A stretch of DNA of 64,000 bases, from positions 3,286,001-3,350,000 of the forward strand of contig NZ_CP138200.1 in the NCBI RefSeq assembly GCF_050859025.1, given 5' to 3'. The position numbers were made by a program, and so were the translations under genes. Every line of letters starts with the position of its first letter. Positions within the stretch are counted from its first letter, which is position 1. Positions 53,651 through 62,127 of this stretch are shown here, piece by piece. This DNA is from Wukongibacter sp050859025. Its GTDB lineage: Bacteria; Bacillota; Clostridia; Peptostreptococcales; Caminicellaceae. The notes below the pieces were generated by a model. The model was not told the origin of the DNA, did not search any database, and saw only the letters and a list, made by a program, of their open reading frames with translations.

Positions 53651-54641
53651 ACCACTTAATCACGCAGGATCCCCACGTCAATCCACCACCAAATCCGACT
53701 AACACTACATTATCACCTTTTTTAAATTTACCCTTTTCAAGGGCTTCATCTAAGGCAACTGGAATTGATGCAGACGACATATTTCCATATACATCAAGAT
53801 TAACATAGACCTTTTCCATTGGTAATTTTAGACGTTTAGCTGCTGAAGAAATAATTCTAATATTGGCTTGATGTGGAACTAAATAGTCTATATCTTCTAC
53901 TCCTAAATCACATAGCTTAAGTGCCTTTTTAGCAGCATTTCCCATTATTCTAACTGCAAATTTAAATACTTCACTACCATCCATCTTTATATAATGAAGA
54001 TTATCTTCAACTGTTTGAACTGTAGCAGGCATTCTTGATCCACCAGCTGGTAGAGTTAAGAACTTCCCGCCTTCTCCGTCAGCACCAAGATGAGTAGATA
54101 AGATTCCACTTCCTTCTTCAGTTGGACCAAGAACAACTGCACCTGCTCCATCACCGAATAACACACATGTATTTCTATCATTCCAGTTCATAATCTTAGA
54201 CAAGGTTTCTGCCCCAATTACAAGGATATGGTCATATACTCCCGTCTTAATAAACTGATTGGCCATAGATACTCCATATAGGAACCCTGAGCACGCAGCT
54301 GATAAATCAAATGCAGCAGCATTCTTTGCTCCTAAATTACTCTGAACTATACAAGCCGTTGCAGGAAAATTCATATCGGGTGTAACTGTAGCAACAATAA
54401 TCATATCTAACTCTTCCGCTGTAATATTTGCTCTTTCTAGGGCTATCTTTGCAGCTTCAGTTGATAAATCCGACGTAGCTGTATTATCATCGGCTATTCT
54501 CCTAGTATAGATCCCTGTCCTCGATACTATCCACTCATGGTTTGTATCTACTATTTTTTCAAGATCATAGTTTGATACTTCCTTTTCAGGTAAACATCTT
54601 CCTGTTCCTAGTATTCCAACACTTCTCAAATTATTTTTCAA
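53649..54641 (-). CDS. fabH: 3-oxoacyl-ACP synthase III
   Basis: Starts fatty acid synthesis from acyl-CoA and malonyl-ACP. The 330-residue protein has the catalytic triad C117 (AACSGFLYG), H257 (VPHQANIRI) and N287 (YGNMSSAS). The start is TTG 54641, overlapping plsX by 11 bases. Its TAG stop seems to come from the end of a palindromic element. Substrate preference (branched or straight) is not visible. Confidence 0.96.
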   Translation of the reverse strand: MKNNLRSVGILGTGRCLPEKEVSNYDLEKIVDTNHEWIVSRTGIYTRRIADDNTATSDLSTEAAKIALERANITAEELDMIIVATVTPDMNFPATACIVQSNLGAKNAAAFDLSAACSGFLYGVSMANQFIKTGVYDHILVIGAETLSKIMNWNDRNTCVLFGDGAGAVVLGPTEEGSGILSTHLGADGEGGKFLTLPAGGSRMPATVQTVEDNLHYIKMDGSEVFKFAVRIMGNAAKKALKLCDLGVEDIDYLVPHQANIRIISSAAKRLKLPMEKVYVNLDVYGNMSSASIPVALDEALEKGKFKKGDNVVLVGFGGGLTWGSCVIKW

Positions 54642-55641
54642 AATTATCAGCTCCTATACGATTTATTTCTTCTTCAATCTTTGCTATTACACTCTTCTTA
54701 CTGAAAATTTCGCCATATTTAATTGCATTCTTTATTGCTTTACTATTTGAGCTTCCATGTGCTTTAATGACTGGTCTCTTTACTCCCAGAAATGGAGCAC
54801 CTCCATACTCAGTATAATCAAGCTTAGATTTAAACTCCTTTAGTCCACCCTTCAAAATTAATGCTCCAATTTTACTTAAGGAATTTCTAGTAAAAACATC
54901 CTTGAGCATTGATGTTAGATTCATGGCAACACCTTCCGTAAGCTTCAAAATAACATTGCCAACAAATCCGTCACAGACTATTACATCTACTATCCCATCG
55001 GGAACATTTCTAGCTTCAACGTTTCCATAAAAATTCATATCTGTTTTTTCCATAATTTCATAGGCATCATTTACTAGCTTGTTACCCTTTCCCTCTTCTG
55101 TACCTATATTTACTATTCCAACTTTTGGCGACTTTATGTTTAAAACTTTTTCTAAGTATATTGAACCCATAATACCAAATTCTAGCAGATTTCTCGGTTT
55201 ACAATCTGTATTTGCACCAGCATCTATTAATATTGAAAAACCTTTCTTTGTTGGGTATATCGGTGCAAGGGCAGGTCTATCAATTCCATTTATTCTACCT
55301 ATCCTCAATAGACTTCCTGCCAGCAAAGCCCCTGTGTTACCGGCTGATACAAAACTGTCAACTTCCTCTTTCTTTAATAAATCAAAACCTACAACCATAG
55401 ATGATTTCTTTTTCTTACGAATCGCTTGTACGGGTTTATCTTCATTTGTTATTACATCTTCAGCATCAACAATCTCTATTCTTTTGAAATTAGTTGTACT
55501 TTTCTCTAATTCTTTTTTTATAGTTTCTTCTCTTCCTATCAGTACAATATCTGAATCAATTTCCTCTAATGCCAATACACTCCCAGCAATTATAGCTCCT
55601 GGAGCATTGTCTCCTCCCATTGCATCTATTGCGATTTTCAT
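54631..55641 (-). CDS. plsX: Phosphate acyltransferase PlsX
   Basis: Makes acyl-phosphate from acyl-ACP for phospholipid synthesis. The 336-residue protein begins MKIAIDAMGGDNAPGAIIAG and has SFVSAGNTGALLAGSLL-like and DGFVGNVILKLTEG segments typical of PlsX. It is second in the FapR-controlled operon and overlaps fabH. Confidence 0.96.
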   Translation of the reverse strand: MKIAIDAMGGDNAPGAIIAGSVLALEEIDSDIVLIGREETIKKELEKSTTNFKRIEIVDAEDVITNEDKPVQAIRKKKKSSMVVGFDLLKKEEVDSFVSAGNTGALLAGSLLRIGRINGIDRPALAPIYPTKKGFSILIDAGANTDCKPRNLLEFGIMGSIYLEKVLNIKSPKVGIVNIGTEEGKGNKLVNDAYEIMEKTDMNFYGNVEARNVPDGIVDVIVCDGFVGNVILKLTEGVAMNLTSMLKDVFTRNSLSKIGALILKGGLKEFKSKLDYTEYGGAPFLGVKRPVIKAHGSSNSKAIKNAIKYGEIFSKKSVIAKIEEEINRIGADNFEK

Positions 55642-55842
55642 AGTTTACCCTCCTAGAGTAAAGACGTATAAGTACGAATTTTCAGTTGCAATTTCCAGAT
55701 CTTTAGGTCATTCCTTTAGGTTTAAACATTTATACAATTGCATATAAATATAACAATTCTCATTAATTAATAAAAGTATAGACCTAAAAGAACGAAATAA
55801 GTCTTTTAGAAATAAGCCATCAATCCCTTTATTACTGATCTA

Positions 55843-55926
55843 TATAGAATGAACTTATAAATCTAAAATTCAAATTCTTGAGCCTACTTGCAGAATCAAA
55901 ATGTGAAAGATTTATTGCTATTTTTG
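55843..55926. repeat. TATAG-ended palindromic element, family B copy 5
   Basis: Left arm TATAGAATGAACTTATAAAT, right arm AATGTGAAAGATTTATTGCT. The body matches the copies at 2949-3040 and 50640-50741. The right terminus has lost the CTATA end. It lies between fapR and plsX; an adjoining stretch from 55756 begins TATAGACC and ends CTATA, perhaps another decayed element. No gene was seen in the rest of this 329-base gap. Confidence 0.75.
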
Positions 55927-55970
55927 CTTAAGAAAGTAAAATTACTCTCTAATTCAGTATAGACACATAT

Positions 55971-56528
55971 CTACAAAGAAACTAATATAAACTTACCTCT
56001 AAAAACCTGTTCATCCTTAACAGATATCTTTACATGAACAAAATAGTTATTTGTTCTAATCCTTGTCACCTCAGCCTTAGCTATAAGTTTTTGACCGGAT
56101 AATACTGGAATTCTATACTTAATGTTTGCAACTCCAGTCAAAGCTACATCTGTATCTATCACAGCCATAGCCAAAGATTCTGCCATAGCAAATATGTAAT
56201 GACCCCTAACAATCTTTGTTTTTTTAAAAACCATACTTGAATCAGTCTCTAAAATAGATATTCCCCTTTTGTTTAATTCAAGGTCAATTAGTTCACCAAC
56301 TATTTCTGTTTCCGCAATAGTCCTTACCTTTTTATAGTTTAGCTTTGCAACATTTCTTACTCTCTCTCTTAGTTCGGGTATATTAAGACCTAATCTGTCT
56401 AATCTTATTGTCTGTATACTAACATTAAATAGTTCAGATAATTCTTCATCCGTAATGAAGGGATTTTCTTCAATTTCCTTTATCAATCTCTCTTGTCTAA
56501 TCTTTTTACTCAGTCTTTTAGAAGGCAT
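55971..56528 (-). CDS. fapR: Fatty acid and phospholipid synthesis repressor FapR
   Basis: FapR represses the fab/plsX genes and is released by malonyl-CoA. The 185-residue protein has an N-terminal HTH (ITDEELSELFNVSIQTIRLD) and a hot-dog C-terminal domain that binds the inducer. The start is ATG 56528 because GAGGTGAT precedes it. A perfect-looking operator overlaps its own promoter, so it is probably autoregulated. Confidence 0.96.
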   Translation of the reverse strand: MPSKRLSKKIRQERLIKEIEENPFITDEELSELFNVSIQTIRLDRLGLNIPELRERVRNVAKLNYKKVRTIAETEIVGELIDLELNKRGISILETDSSMVFKKTKIVRGHYIFAMAESLAMAVIDTDVALTGVANIKYRIPVLSGQKLIAKAEVTRIRTNNYFVHVKISVKDEQVFRGKFILVSL

Positions 56529-56575
56529 AACTATCACCTCGTCAAAATTGAAATTATAATTATTATCTATCAATT

Positions 56576-56594
56576 ATTAGTACCTGATACTAAT
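56576..56594. promoter_or_regulatory. FapR operator
   Basis: ATTAGTACCTGATACTAAT, a 17-base FapR consensus (TTAGTACCTGATACTAA) with flanking A and T. It lies just downstream of the fapR -10 box. A second overlapping palindrome, TACTAATAATTAGTA, extends to the promoter. Confidence 0.9.
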
Positions 56595-56598
56595 AATT

Positions 56599-56627
56599 AG
56601 TATAAAACATTATTAAATTTTATGCAA
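56599..56627 (-). promoter_or_regulatory. Promoter of the fapR-plsX-fab operon
   Basis: Minus strand TTGCAT (56622-56627) and TATACT (56599-56604) with a 17-base spacer. The FapR operator follows directly, so bound FapR would block the start. Confidence 0.85.
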
Positions 56628-56708
56628 GGAATTTTTACAAAAAATCTTTTAGATAAATCTGAAATTCATCATTCATAGAGTCTCATTTATATCAAATTTT
56701 TCTTTAGT

Positions 56709-56748
56709 TAAATCTTTGGAATGTAATAGGCTTTTCGTAATTTATATA
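56709..56748. repeat. Half-element shared with the smc-upstream palindrome
   Basis: TAAATCTTTGGAATGTAATA and the following 20 bases match 46521-46560 at 34 of 40 positions, with only transitions between them. No second arm is clear here. Confidence 0.55.
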
Positions 56749-56759
56749 GACTACTTGCA

Positions 56760-56800
56760 AAAAATAAAAATAGTAATGACAATTATGCCACTACTATTTC
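56760..56800 (-). terminator. Terminator of yceD-rpmF
   Basis: Minus-strand stem AAATAGTAGTG...CATTACTATTT followed by TTATTTTTT, about 45 bases after the rpmF stop. Confidence 0.7.
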
Positions 56801-56844
56801 TCTTCTCGTTCTAAGAGTAACTAACATATATAAAAATTTGAATA

Positions 56845-57024
56845 TTAGTCAACTTTTATAACTTCTTTGTCTCCATAGTATCCACACTCACCACATACTC
56901 TGTGAGGTAACTTTGGTTCGTGACACTGAGGACAATTTACAACATTAGGAGCTGTCATCTTAATATTAGAAGCTCTTCTTTTATCTCTTCTTGCCTTCGA
57001 AGTTTTACGCTTAGGTACTGCCAT
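56845..57024 (-). CDS. rpmF: 50S ribosomal protein L32 (zinc type)
   Basis: 59 residues starting MAVPKRKTSKARRDKRRAS. The four cysteines in CPQCHEPKLPHRVCGECG form the zinc ribbon. The gene is short, with a clear GAGGTG site. It follows yceD by 2 bases, as in most bacteria. Confidence 0.97.
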   Translation of the reverse strand: MAVPKRKTSKARRDKRRASNIKMTAPNVVNCPQCHEPKLPHRVCGECGYYGDKEVIKVD

Positions 57025-57026
57025 AA

Positions 57027-57539
57027 TTACACCTCCTCATTATTACTAAAAAAATCCTTTAATTTTTCCAGTCTGGGGTCAATTGTTTCTAGATCGCAGT
57101 CGCAATCATTTATGTTAAGATCTTGCCCACACCGAGGGCATAATCCTTCACACTCTTCACTGCACAGAACCTTCATCGGTAAAGAAAATGCTAAGGCTTC
57201 CTCTAAAATAACTGATAAATCTAAGTAATCACCATTAAGGTACTCGTTATCATTATTATCTTTATCTTCAGTCACTTGAATATCAAATTCTATATCACCA
57301 GAAATGTTCTTTTCAAACTCCTTTAAGCATCTACTGCACCTAAAAACTATTTCTCCAGAAAAACTAGCATCTATAAAGATCTTTTCATTTTCCTTATGAA
57401 TTTCTCCTGAAAGACTTATAGGGCTCGCCTGAACTATATTATAATCATATAGAAGGTTTGAAGCTTTCAAATCATATTCAAGATTGATATCAATGGATTC
57501 AGTTTTTTCTGAAATAAGTTTTGAAATATTGATATTCAT
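57027..57539 (-). CDS. yceD: YceD/DUF177 family protein
   Basis: Conserved protein always next to rpmF and linked to 23S rRNA accumulation in some organisms. I place the start at ATG 57539 (MNINISKLISEK) with GGGGTGA upstream. The 170-residue protein has a FRCSRCLKEF motif and a C-terminal Cys cluster (CSEECEGLCPRCGQDLN). The cysteines suggest metal binding. Confidence 0.92.
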   Translation of the reverse strand: MNINISKLISEKTESIDINLEYDLKASNLLYDYNIVQASPISLSGEIHKENEKIFIDASFSGEIVFRCSRCLKEFEKNISGDIEFDIQVTEDKDNNDNEYLNGDYLDLSVILEEALAFSLPMKVLCSEECEGLCPRCGQDLNINDCDCDLETIDPRLEKLKDFFSNNEEV

Positions 57540-57700
57540 CAGTTCACCCCATAGCACGGACAGATTTATTATACAAACCCATATCTCATTTGTCAAGTAA
57601 AAGTACTTGATAATATCTAAATATTTTATTTTAAGTTATTATCCGAAGAAACAATCCGAAATGGATATACCCCATTCCTAATTTATATTTTTAATGCAAC

Positions 57701-57805
57701 TATAGGTAACCAGCTCTAAAGGTCAATAAAATTCAAAGTAAAACTGTAGAAACCTTTATTACTTTATTTTGATTCTATTCCATTCTAATGCTGACAGTTC
57801 TTATA
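57701..57805. repeat. TATAG-type palindromic element, family C copy 2, joined to family A
   Basis: The left arm TATAGGTAACCAGCTCTAAA pairs weakly with a right arm ending GACAGTTCTTATA. Inner blocks CAATAAAATTCAAAGTAAA and CTTTATTTTGATTCTATT pair better. Its right TATA is shared with the next element (57804), as if one inserted at the end of the other. Confidence 0.5.
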
Positions 57806-57905
57806 TAGAGTTCCAAGTAAATCTTAATTTATACATATCAAAATATCCAATGAATCTTAGGATTTTTGATGTGTATAAATTAAAGCTTTCACTAGAATCT
57901 CAATA
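57804..57905. repeat. TATAG-ended palindromic element, family A copy 6
   Basis: 102 bases. Left arm TATAGAGTTCCAAGTAAATC then TTAATTTATACATATC; right arm GATGTGTATAAATTAA then TTTCACTAGAATCTCAATA. The loop is the near reverse complement of that at 61588-61691. It ends 13 bases from the ackA stop. Confidence 0.87.
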
Positions 57906-57918
57906 AGCTTATTTATAC

Positions 57919-59109
57919 CTAAACAAGTCCAACAGTGTCTTTAGCAATCATTAACTCCTCATTAGTAGGAACTACTAGAACCTTAACTCTTGAATCATCT
58001 GTACTTACAACAACTTCTTTACCTCTTACATTATTCTTTTCTTTATCAATTTTAACACCCATAAACTCAAGACCTTCACAGATTTTTTCTCTATTTGATG
58101 CTGAGTTCTCACCAAGACCAGCTGTAAATACTATTGCATCTACGCCACCCATAACAGCAGCATAAGCAGCTATATATTTTTTAACTCTTATATCAAATTT
58201 TTCTAATGCAAGCTGTGCTCTCTCATTTCCATCTTCAGCAGCTTGTTCGATATCTCTAAAGTCGCTACTAACCCCTGAGATTCCAAATACTCCAGATTTT
58301 TTATTCATAAGATTATTAATTCCTGCTATATCAAGGTTTTCTTTTTCCATAATGAAAGTTACGATAGCTGGGTCAATATCTCCACATCTTGTACCCATAG
58401 CTAAACCTTCTAATGGAGTGAAGCCCATGCTTGTGTCTATAGATTTTCCATTTTCAATGGCAGCTAAACTTGCACCATTTCCTAAATGACAAGTAATTAT
58501 TTTTAACTCGTTCATGTCTTTACCAAGAATGTCTGCAGTTCTAGCAGATACATATCTATGGCTAGTTCCGTGGAAACCATATTTTCTTATTCCATACTTT
58601 TCATATAATTCATATGGAAGTGGATAGATGTATGAAGAGCTTGGCATAGTTTGATGAAATGCTGTATCAAAAACTCCTACCATTGGTACTCCTGGCATTA
58701 ACTCTGCGATAGCTCTAATACCAATAAGGTTTGGCGGATTATGTAATGGAGCTAATTCAACACACTCTTCAAGAGCTTTAATTACTTCATCATCAATAAC
58801 TACAGAACCACTAAACTTTTCTCCGCCGTGTACTACTCTATGACCAACTGCATTAATTTCCTTCAATTCTTTAATAGCACCATGCTTTTCGTCAACAAGG
58901 GCATCTAATACTATTTTTAATGCATCTTTATGATCCTTCATAGGTTGTTCAATTACAACCTTGTCCATTCCAGGAATTTCATGCTTTACTCTAGCACCTT
59001 CAATTCCAATTCTTTCAGCTAGTCCTATAGCTAAAACATTTTCATTTTCCATATCAATTAATTGATATTTTAGTGAAGAACTACCACAGTTAATAACCAA
59101 TACTTTCAT
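57919..59109 (-). CDS. ackA: Acetate kinase
   Basis: Interconverts acetyl phosphate and acetate with ATP formation, a main energy step in fermentation. The 396-residue protein begins MKVLVINCGSSSLKYQLIDM and has the sugar-kinase-fold motifs GHRVVHGGEKFS, HLGNGAS and FTAGLGENS. The length is normal. Its partner pta is not in the window. It is divergent from tmcAL, whose product consumes acetate. Confidence 0.98.
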   Translation of the reverse strand: MKVLVINCGSSSLKYQLIDMENENVLAIGLAERIGIEGARVKHEIPGMDKVVIEQPMKDHKDALKIVLDALVDEKHGAIKELKEINAVGHRVVHGGEKFSGSVVIDDEVIKALEECVELAPLHNPPNLIGIRAIAELMPGVPMVGVFDTAFHQTMPSSSYIYPLPYELYEKYGIRKYGFHGTSHRYVSARTADILGKDMNELKIITCHLGNGASLAAIENGKSIDTSMGFTPLEGLAMGTRCGDIDPAIVTFIMEKENLDIAGINNLMNKKSGVFGISGVSSDFRDIEQAAEDGNERAQLALEKFDIRVKKYIAAYAAVMGGVDAIVFTAGLGENSASNREKICEGLEFMGVKIDKEKNNVRGKEVVVSTDDSRVKVLVVPTNEELMIAKDTVGLV

Positions 59110-59177
59110 TGATAAGCCTCCTTAAAATCTAAAAATTTTTTCACTGTTAAGTAAATATCTGCTAACTATTTCTAACA

Positions 59178-59238
59178 TGTTTAGAATAAACACGTCATGG
59201 CTCTCCGCCTTTTGTTTTTAATAAGGTTTTCGCTTGCC
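59178..59238 (-). other. Structured stretch in the ackA leader region
   Basis: On the minus strand, GGC (59236-59238) and GCC (59199-59201) enclose CCTT/AAGG pairing with purine-rich internal loops (AAGCGAAAA and CGGAGA). TGTTTA-GAA-TAAACA follows. The GC-rich patch stands out in very AT-rich DNA and lies about 90-130 bases before ackA. I could not match it to a known riboswitch class. The rest of the 596-base gap has no supported gene. Confidence 0.35.
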
Positions 59239-59639
59239 AAATAACCTGACAATAACAAAGAAAATAATTAATACATATTTTACTTATCAGAGTTAGGTAC
59301 ATTTTTACAATAGAATTATATCAATATTTATATTTTGATACTTAACTATATAAAAATATGTATAATTTAATCGAGAAAAAGAAATTTACCCAATCATACT
59401 AATTATAAAATAACCAAGAAATTTTTCAAGCATAAATCATGAATTTTTTAATTTTTTTTAGAAAAATAATCATGATTACCTGTAGATTTCTAGCCTATTC
59501 CTGTCTTCTTTAGAGATTTATGAGGTCTTCTTCAAATTCCTTGTAAATTGATAAATGATTTTAAACTCTTTTGATTTTACACAATTATAAATTTTAATAT
59601 GATCTAGATATGATAATACTGCACTTTTATTCTTATATG

Positions 59640-59668
59640 TTGTAAATCAAATACAATTAGGGTAAACT
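59640..59668 (+). promoter_or_regulatory. Probable promoter of tmcAL
   Basis: TTGTAA (59640-59645) and TAAACT (59663-59668) with a 17-base spacer, ending 38 bases before ATG 59706. Confidence 0.55.
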
Positions 59669-59705
59669 TTTAATGTAATTACTACTGTTATCTATGGAGG
59701 CAAAA

Positions 59706-60944
59706 ATGAATGTAGTTGGTTTGATTACAGAATACAACCCATTTCATAATGGTCATAAATATCATCTTGAAAAATCTAAGGAAACTTCAGGAGCTAGCTG
59801 CTCTATAGCTGTTATGAGTGGAAATTTTCTTCAACGTGGTGAACCTGCACTATTAGATAAATGGACAAGAGCAGAAATCGCTATAAGAGAGGGCGTAGAC
59901 TTAGTTATAGAGCTTCCAACAATTTTTTCATGCAATAGTGCAGAATTTTTCGCCTTTGGAGGAATAAGCTTATTAGACTCTTTAGGAGTTGTGGATTCTT
60001 TCTGTTTTGGTAGTGAGCTTGGAGAACTCGATGATTTACAGTTGATTTCGAATTTACTAACTAATGAGCCTTTAGAGTTTAAAAATCTTCTTAAAAGCCA
60101 TCTTGATAAAGGTCTTACCTTTCCCCTAGCTAGGCAAATGGCTATGAAACAATATTTAGGCTACGATCTCAGTGATATCAATGCCCTTAGCTCGCCAAAT
60201 AATATCTTAGGGATAGAATACCTTAAGGCCTTAAAGCTTTTAAAAAGCAAAATTATACCATTAACAATAAAGAGAATAGCAGCAGAATATAATTCGACAG
60301 AAATAAATGGTGAAATTTGTAGTGCCACAGCTATAAGGAAATTTCTTGAGGAAAACCATAATTCTTTAGAGTACTTAAAAAATGTGGTCCCCAGTAATAG
60401 TCATAAGATTATTAGCAGTTCTATTGAGAAAGGCAAAGGCCCTGTTTTTGTTAGTGACATAGAACAAATTATTTTTTATAAGCTTCGTACAATTCCTATG
60501 AGCGAATTAAAAAAAATCCATGACATAAGTGAGGGTCTTGAAAACAGATTAAAAAGTGGAGGCTTATTATCTGCAACCTATAATGGTTTAATTCAATTTC
60601 TAAAGACTAAAAGATATACTCAAACTAGATTACAGAGAACACTATTAAAAACAATTATTGGTATAACCAATGATGACATTGTATCATTGTCAGGGAAAAT
60701 TGCTCCACAATATATTCGTGTTTTGGGCTTTAATGATAAAGGAGCTTCTTTGTTAAAACAAATTAAAAGGAAAAGTGAACTGCCTATCATAACAAATCTA
60801 AAAAGATATAGACCCCAAAATAATATAGCTAATAGAATGATAGAAATAGATAAAATAGCAACAGATATTTATACTCTTTTGTATAAGAAGATACATTTAA
60901 CTAATGGTGGTCAAGACTTCACTAATAAGCCATTTATACAATAA
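59706..60944 (+). CDS. tmcAL: tRNA(Met) cytidine acetate ligase TmcAL (YlbM)
   Basis: Makes N4-acetylcytidine at the wobble base of elongator tRNA(Met) using acetate and ATP. The 412-residue protein begins MNVVGLITEYNPFHNGHKYH with the HxGH nucleotidyl-transfer motif (H14-H17), then RGEPALLDKWTRAEIAI. The start is ATG 59706, with GGAGG five bases before it. Being next to ackA links it to acetate supply. Confidence 0.95.
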   Translation: MNVVGLITEYNPFHNGHKYHLEKSKETSGASCSIAVMSGNFLQRGEPALLDKWTRAEIAIREGVDLVIELPTIFSCNSAEFFAFGGISLLDSLGVVDSFCFGSELGELDDLQLISNLLTNEPLEFKNLLKSHLDKGLTFPLARQMAMKQYLGYDLSDINALSSPNNILGIEYLKALKLLKSKIIPLTIKRIAAEYNSTEINGEICSATAIRKFLEENHNSLEYLKNVVPSNSHKIISSSIEKGKGPVFVSDIEQIIFYKLRTIPMSELKKIHDISEGLENRLKSGGLLSATYNGLIQFLKTKRYTQTRLQRTLLKTIIGITNDDIVSLSGKIAPQYIRVLGFNDKGASLLKQIKRKSELPIITNLKRYRPQNNIANRMIEIDKIATDIYTLLYKKIHLTNGGQDFTNKPFIQ

Positions 60945-61012
60945 TCTAGAGTAATAAAATATATTTATTTCAATATATTTATAATATATTTTAATTTAGG
61001 GAGGAAGCTTTC

Positions 61013-61507
61013 TTGACTAACTTTATTATTCTCATAACAATGGTTTCTATCCTTTTCTTTCTAAGGATGAGATATTTAAATCTATATAAAAAAATTAAGT
61101 TTTTTGTTTTAGTATCAATAGTTTTTGTAATGGTTTTTTATATCCTCGTATATCCTAGTGAAATCATAGAGGCCACCCGAAGTGGTATTATACTGTGGGC
61201 TAACGTAGTTTTACCTTCTCTACTCCCCTTTTTTATTGGAGCAGAGCTTTTAGTTGGCCTAGGATTAGTAAAGTTTATTGGTGTTCTTATAGAACCTATC
61301 ATTAGACCAATATTTAATGTCCCCGGAGAAGCCTCCTTTGTTTTTGCAATGAGTATTACTTCAGGTTACCCTATAGGTGTGAAGTTGACTTCAAATTTAA
61401 GAAGAAATGGGGACATCAGTCAATCCGAGGCTCAAAGAATAATATCCTTCTGCAGTACTTCTGGTCCATTATTTATGATTGGTGCTGTAGCTCCTGTAAC
61501 ATTGTAA
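61013..61507 (+). pseudogene. ylbJ: Truncated sporulation membrane protein YlbJ
   Basis: YlbJ is a membrane transporter-like protein of about 400 residues needed for spore formation. Here only 164 residues remain, with the conserved LWANVVLPSLLPFFIGAELL and FVFAMSITSGYPIGVKLTSN motifs, ending abruptly after CSTSGPLFMIGAVAPVTL. The sequence after the stop has no YlbJ-like coding in any frame I read; it runs into a palindromic repeat. The start is TTG 61013 after GGGAGG. It is probably a deletion remnant, unless a full copy exists elsewhere. Confidence 0.8.
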
Positions 61508-61587
61508 CAATTTCTTTCCTCCATCTAAATCAACTCATATCAAATTTTACTAGCTAGGCAAACTAAATTAATTTATATATAACAATA

Positions 61588-61691
61588 TATAGAGATTCCA
61601 GTCAGAACTTTAATTTATACACATCAAAAATCCTAAGATTCATAAGATCTTTTGATATGTATAAATTAAGATTTACTTGGAACTCTCTATA
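61588..61691. repeat. TATAG-ended palindromic element, family A copy 7
   Basis: 104 bases. Left arm TATAGAGATTCCAGTCAGAA then CTTTAATTTATACA; right arm TGTATAAATTAAG and TTTACTTGGAACTCTCTATA. It lies 81 bases after the truncated ylbJ stop. Confidence 0.88.
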
Positions 61692-61764
61692 TTAGATATT
61701 TCTAGAAAGTTTTAATATAGATCAATTAATAGTTATAGTTTAGTCTCTATAATTCTTATCAATT

Positions 61765-61986
61765 CTAGAGGTTATTTTTATACTTATCTTGAGTCTCTTC
61801 AATTAACGCTTTTACAGGGTATGTGCTTTCAAAAATAATCTTAACAGGCTTAAAAAACAATCGCTCTAGCTCATAACTGCTTATGGCATATTTTGAAATT
61901 TTCTCCTCTAAAGTATCTATATCCTCTTCCTTAAAATTTTCTGTTTTAATTCCATTATCAAGTCTAAAATTGAAATATATTCTCAT
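61765..61986 (-). CDS. Small protein of unknown function
   Basis: 73 residues starting MRIYFNFRLDNGIKTENFKE, with a hydrophobic Phe/Tyr-rich core, ending TQDKYKNNL. AGGGGG precedes ATG 61986, which I prefer to the longer frame. I do not recognise a family. It is divergent from dut and sits in the region where the conserved gene order breaks. Confidence 0.55.
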   Translation of the reverse strand: MRIYFNFRLDNGIKTENFKEEDIDTLEEKISKYAISSYELERLFFKPVKIIFESTYPVKALIEETQDKYKNNL

Positions 61987-62127
61987 AGCAAACCCCCTCT
62001 TGTTAATCATATTTTCATTGAGGTTTGTACTATTACTAGAAGTTTTAGCCATTGTTAATCTACATATATGATATAATTAAAAAGCATGTTTACATTAATA
62101 GTAATTCTTAAAATAAGGAGAGTTAAT

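Noticed and set aside
59178..59238. Known riboswitch (c-di-GMP, fluoride, TPP, preQ1, cobalamin, glycine) before ackA
   Set aside because: I compared the sequence with the conserved cores I know and none fit; it is kept only as an unclassified structured patch.
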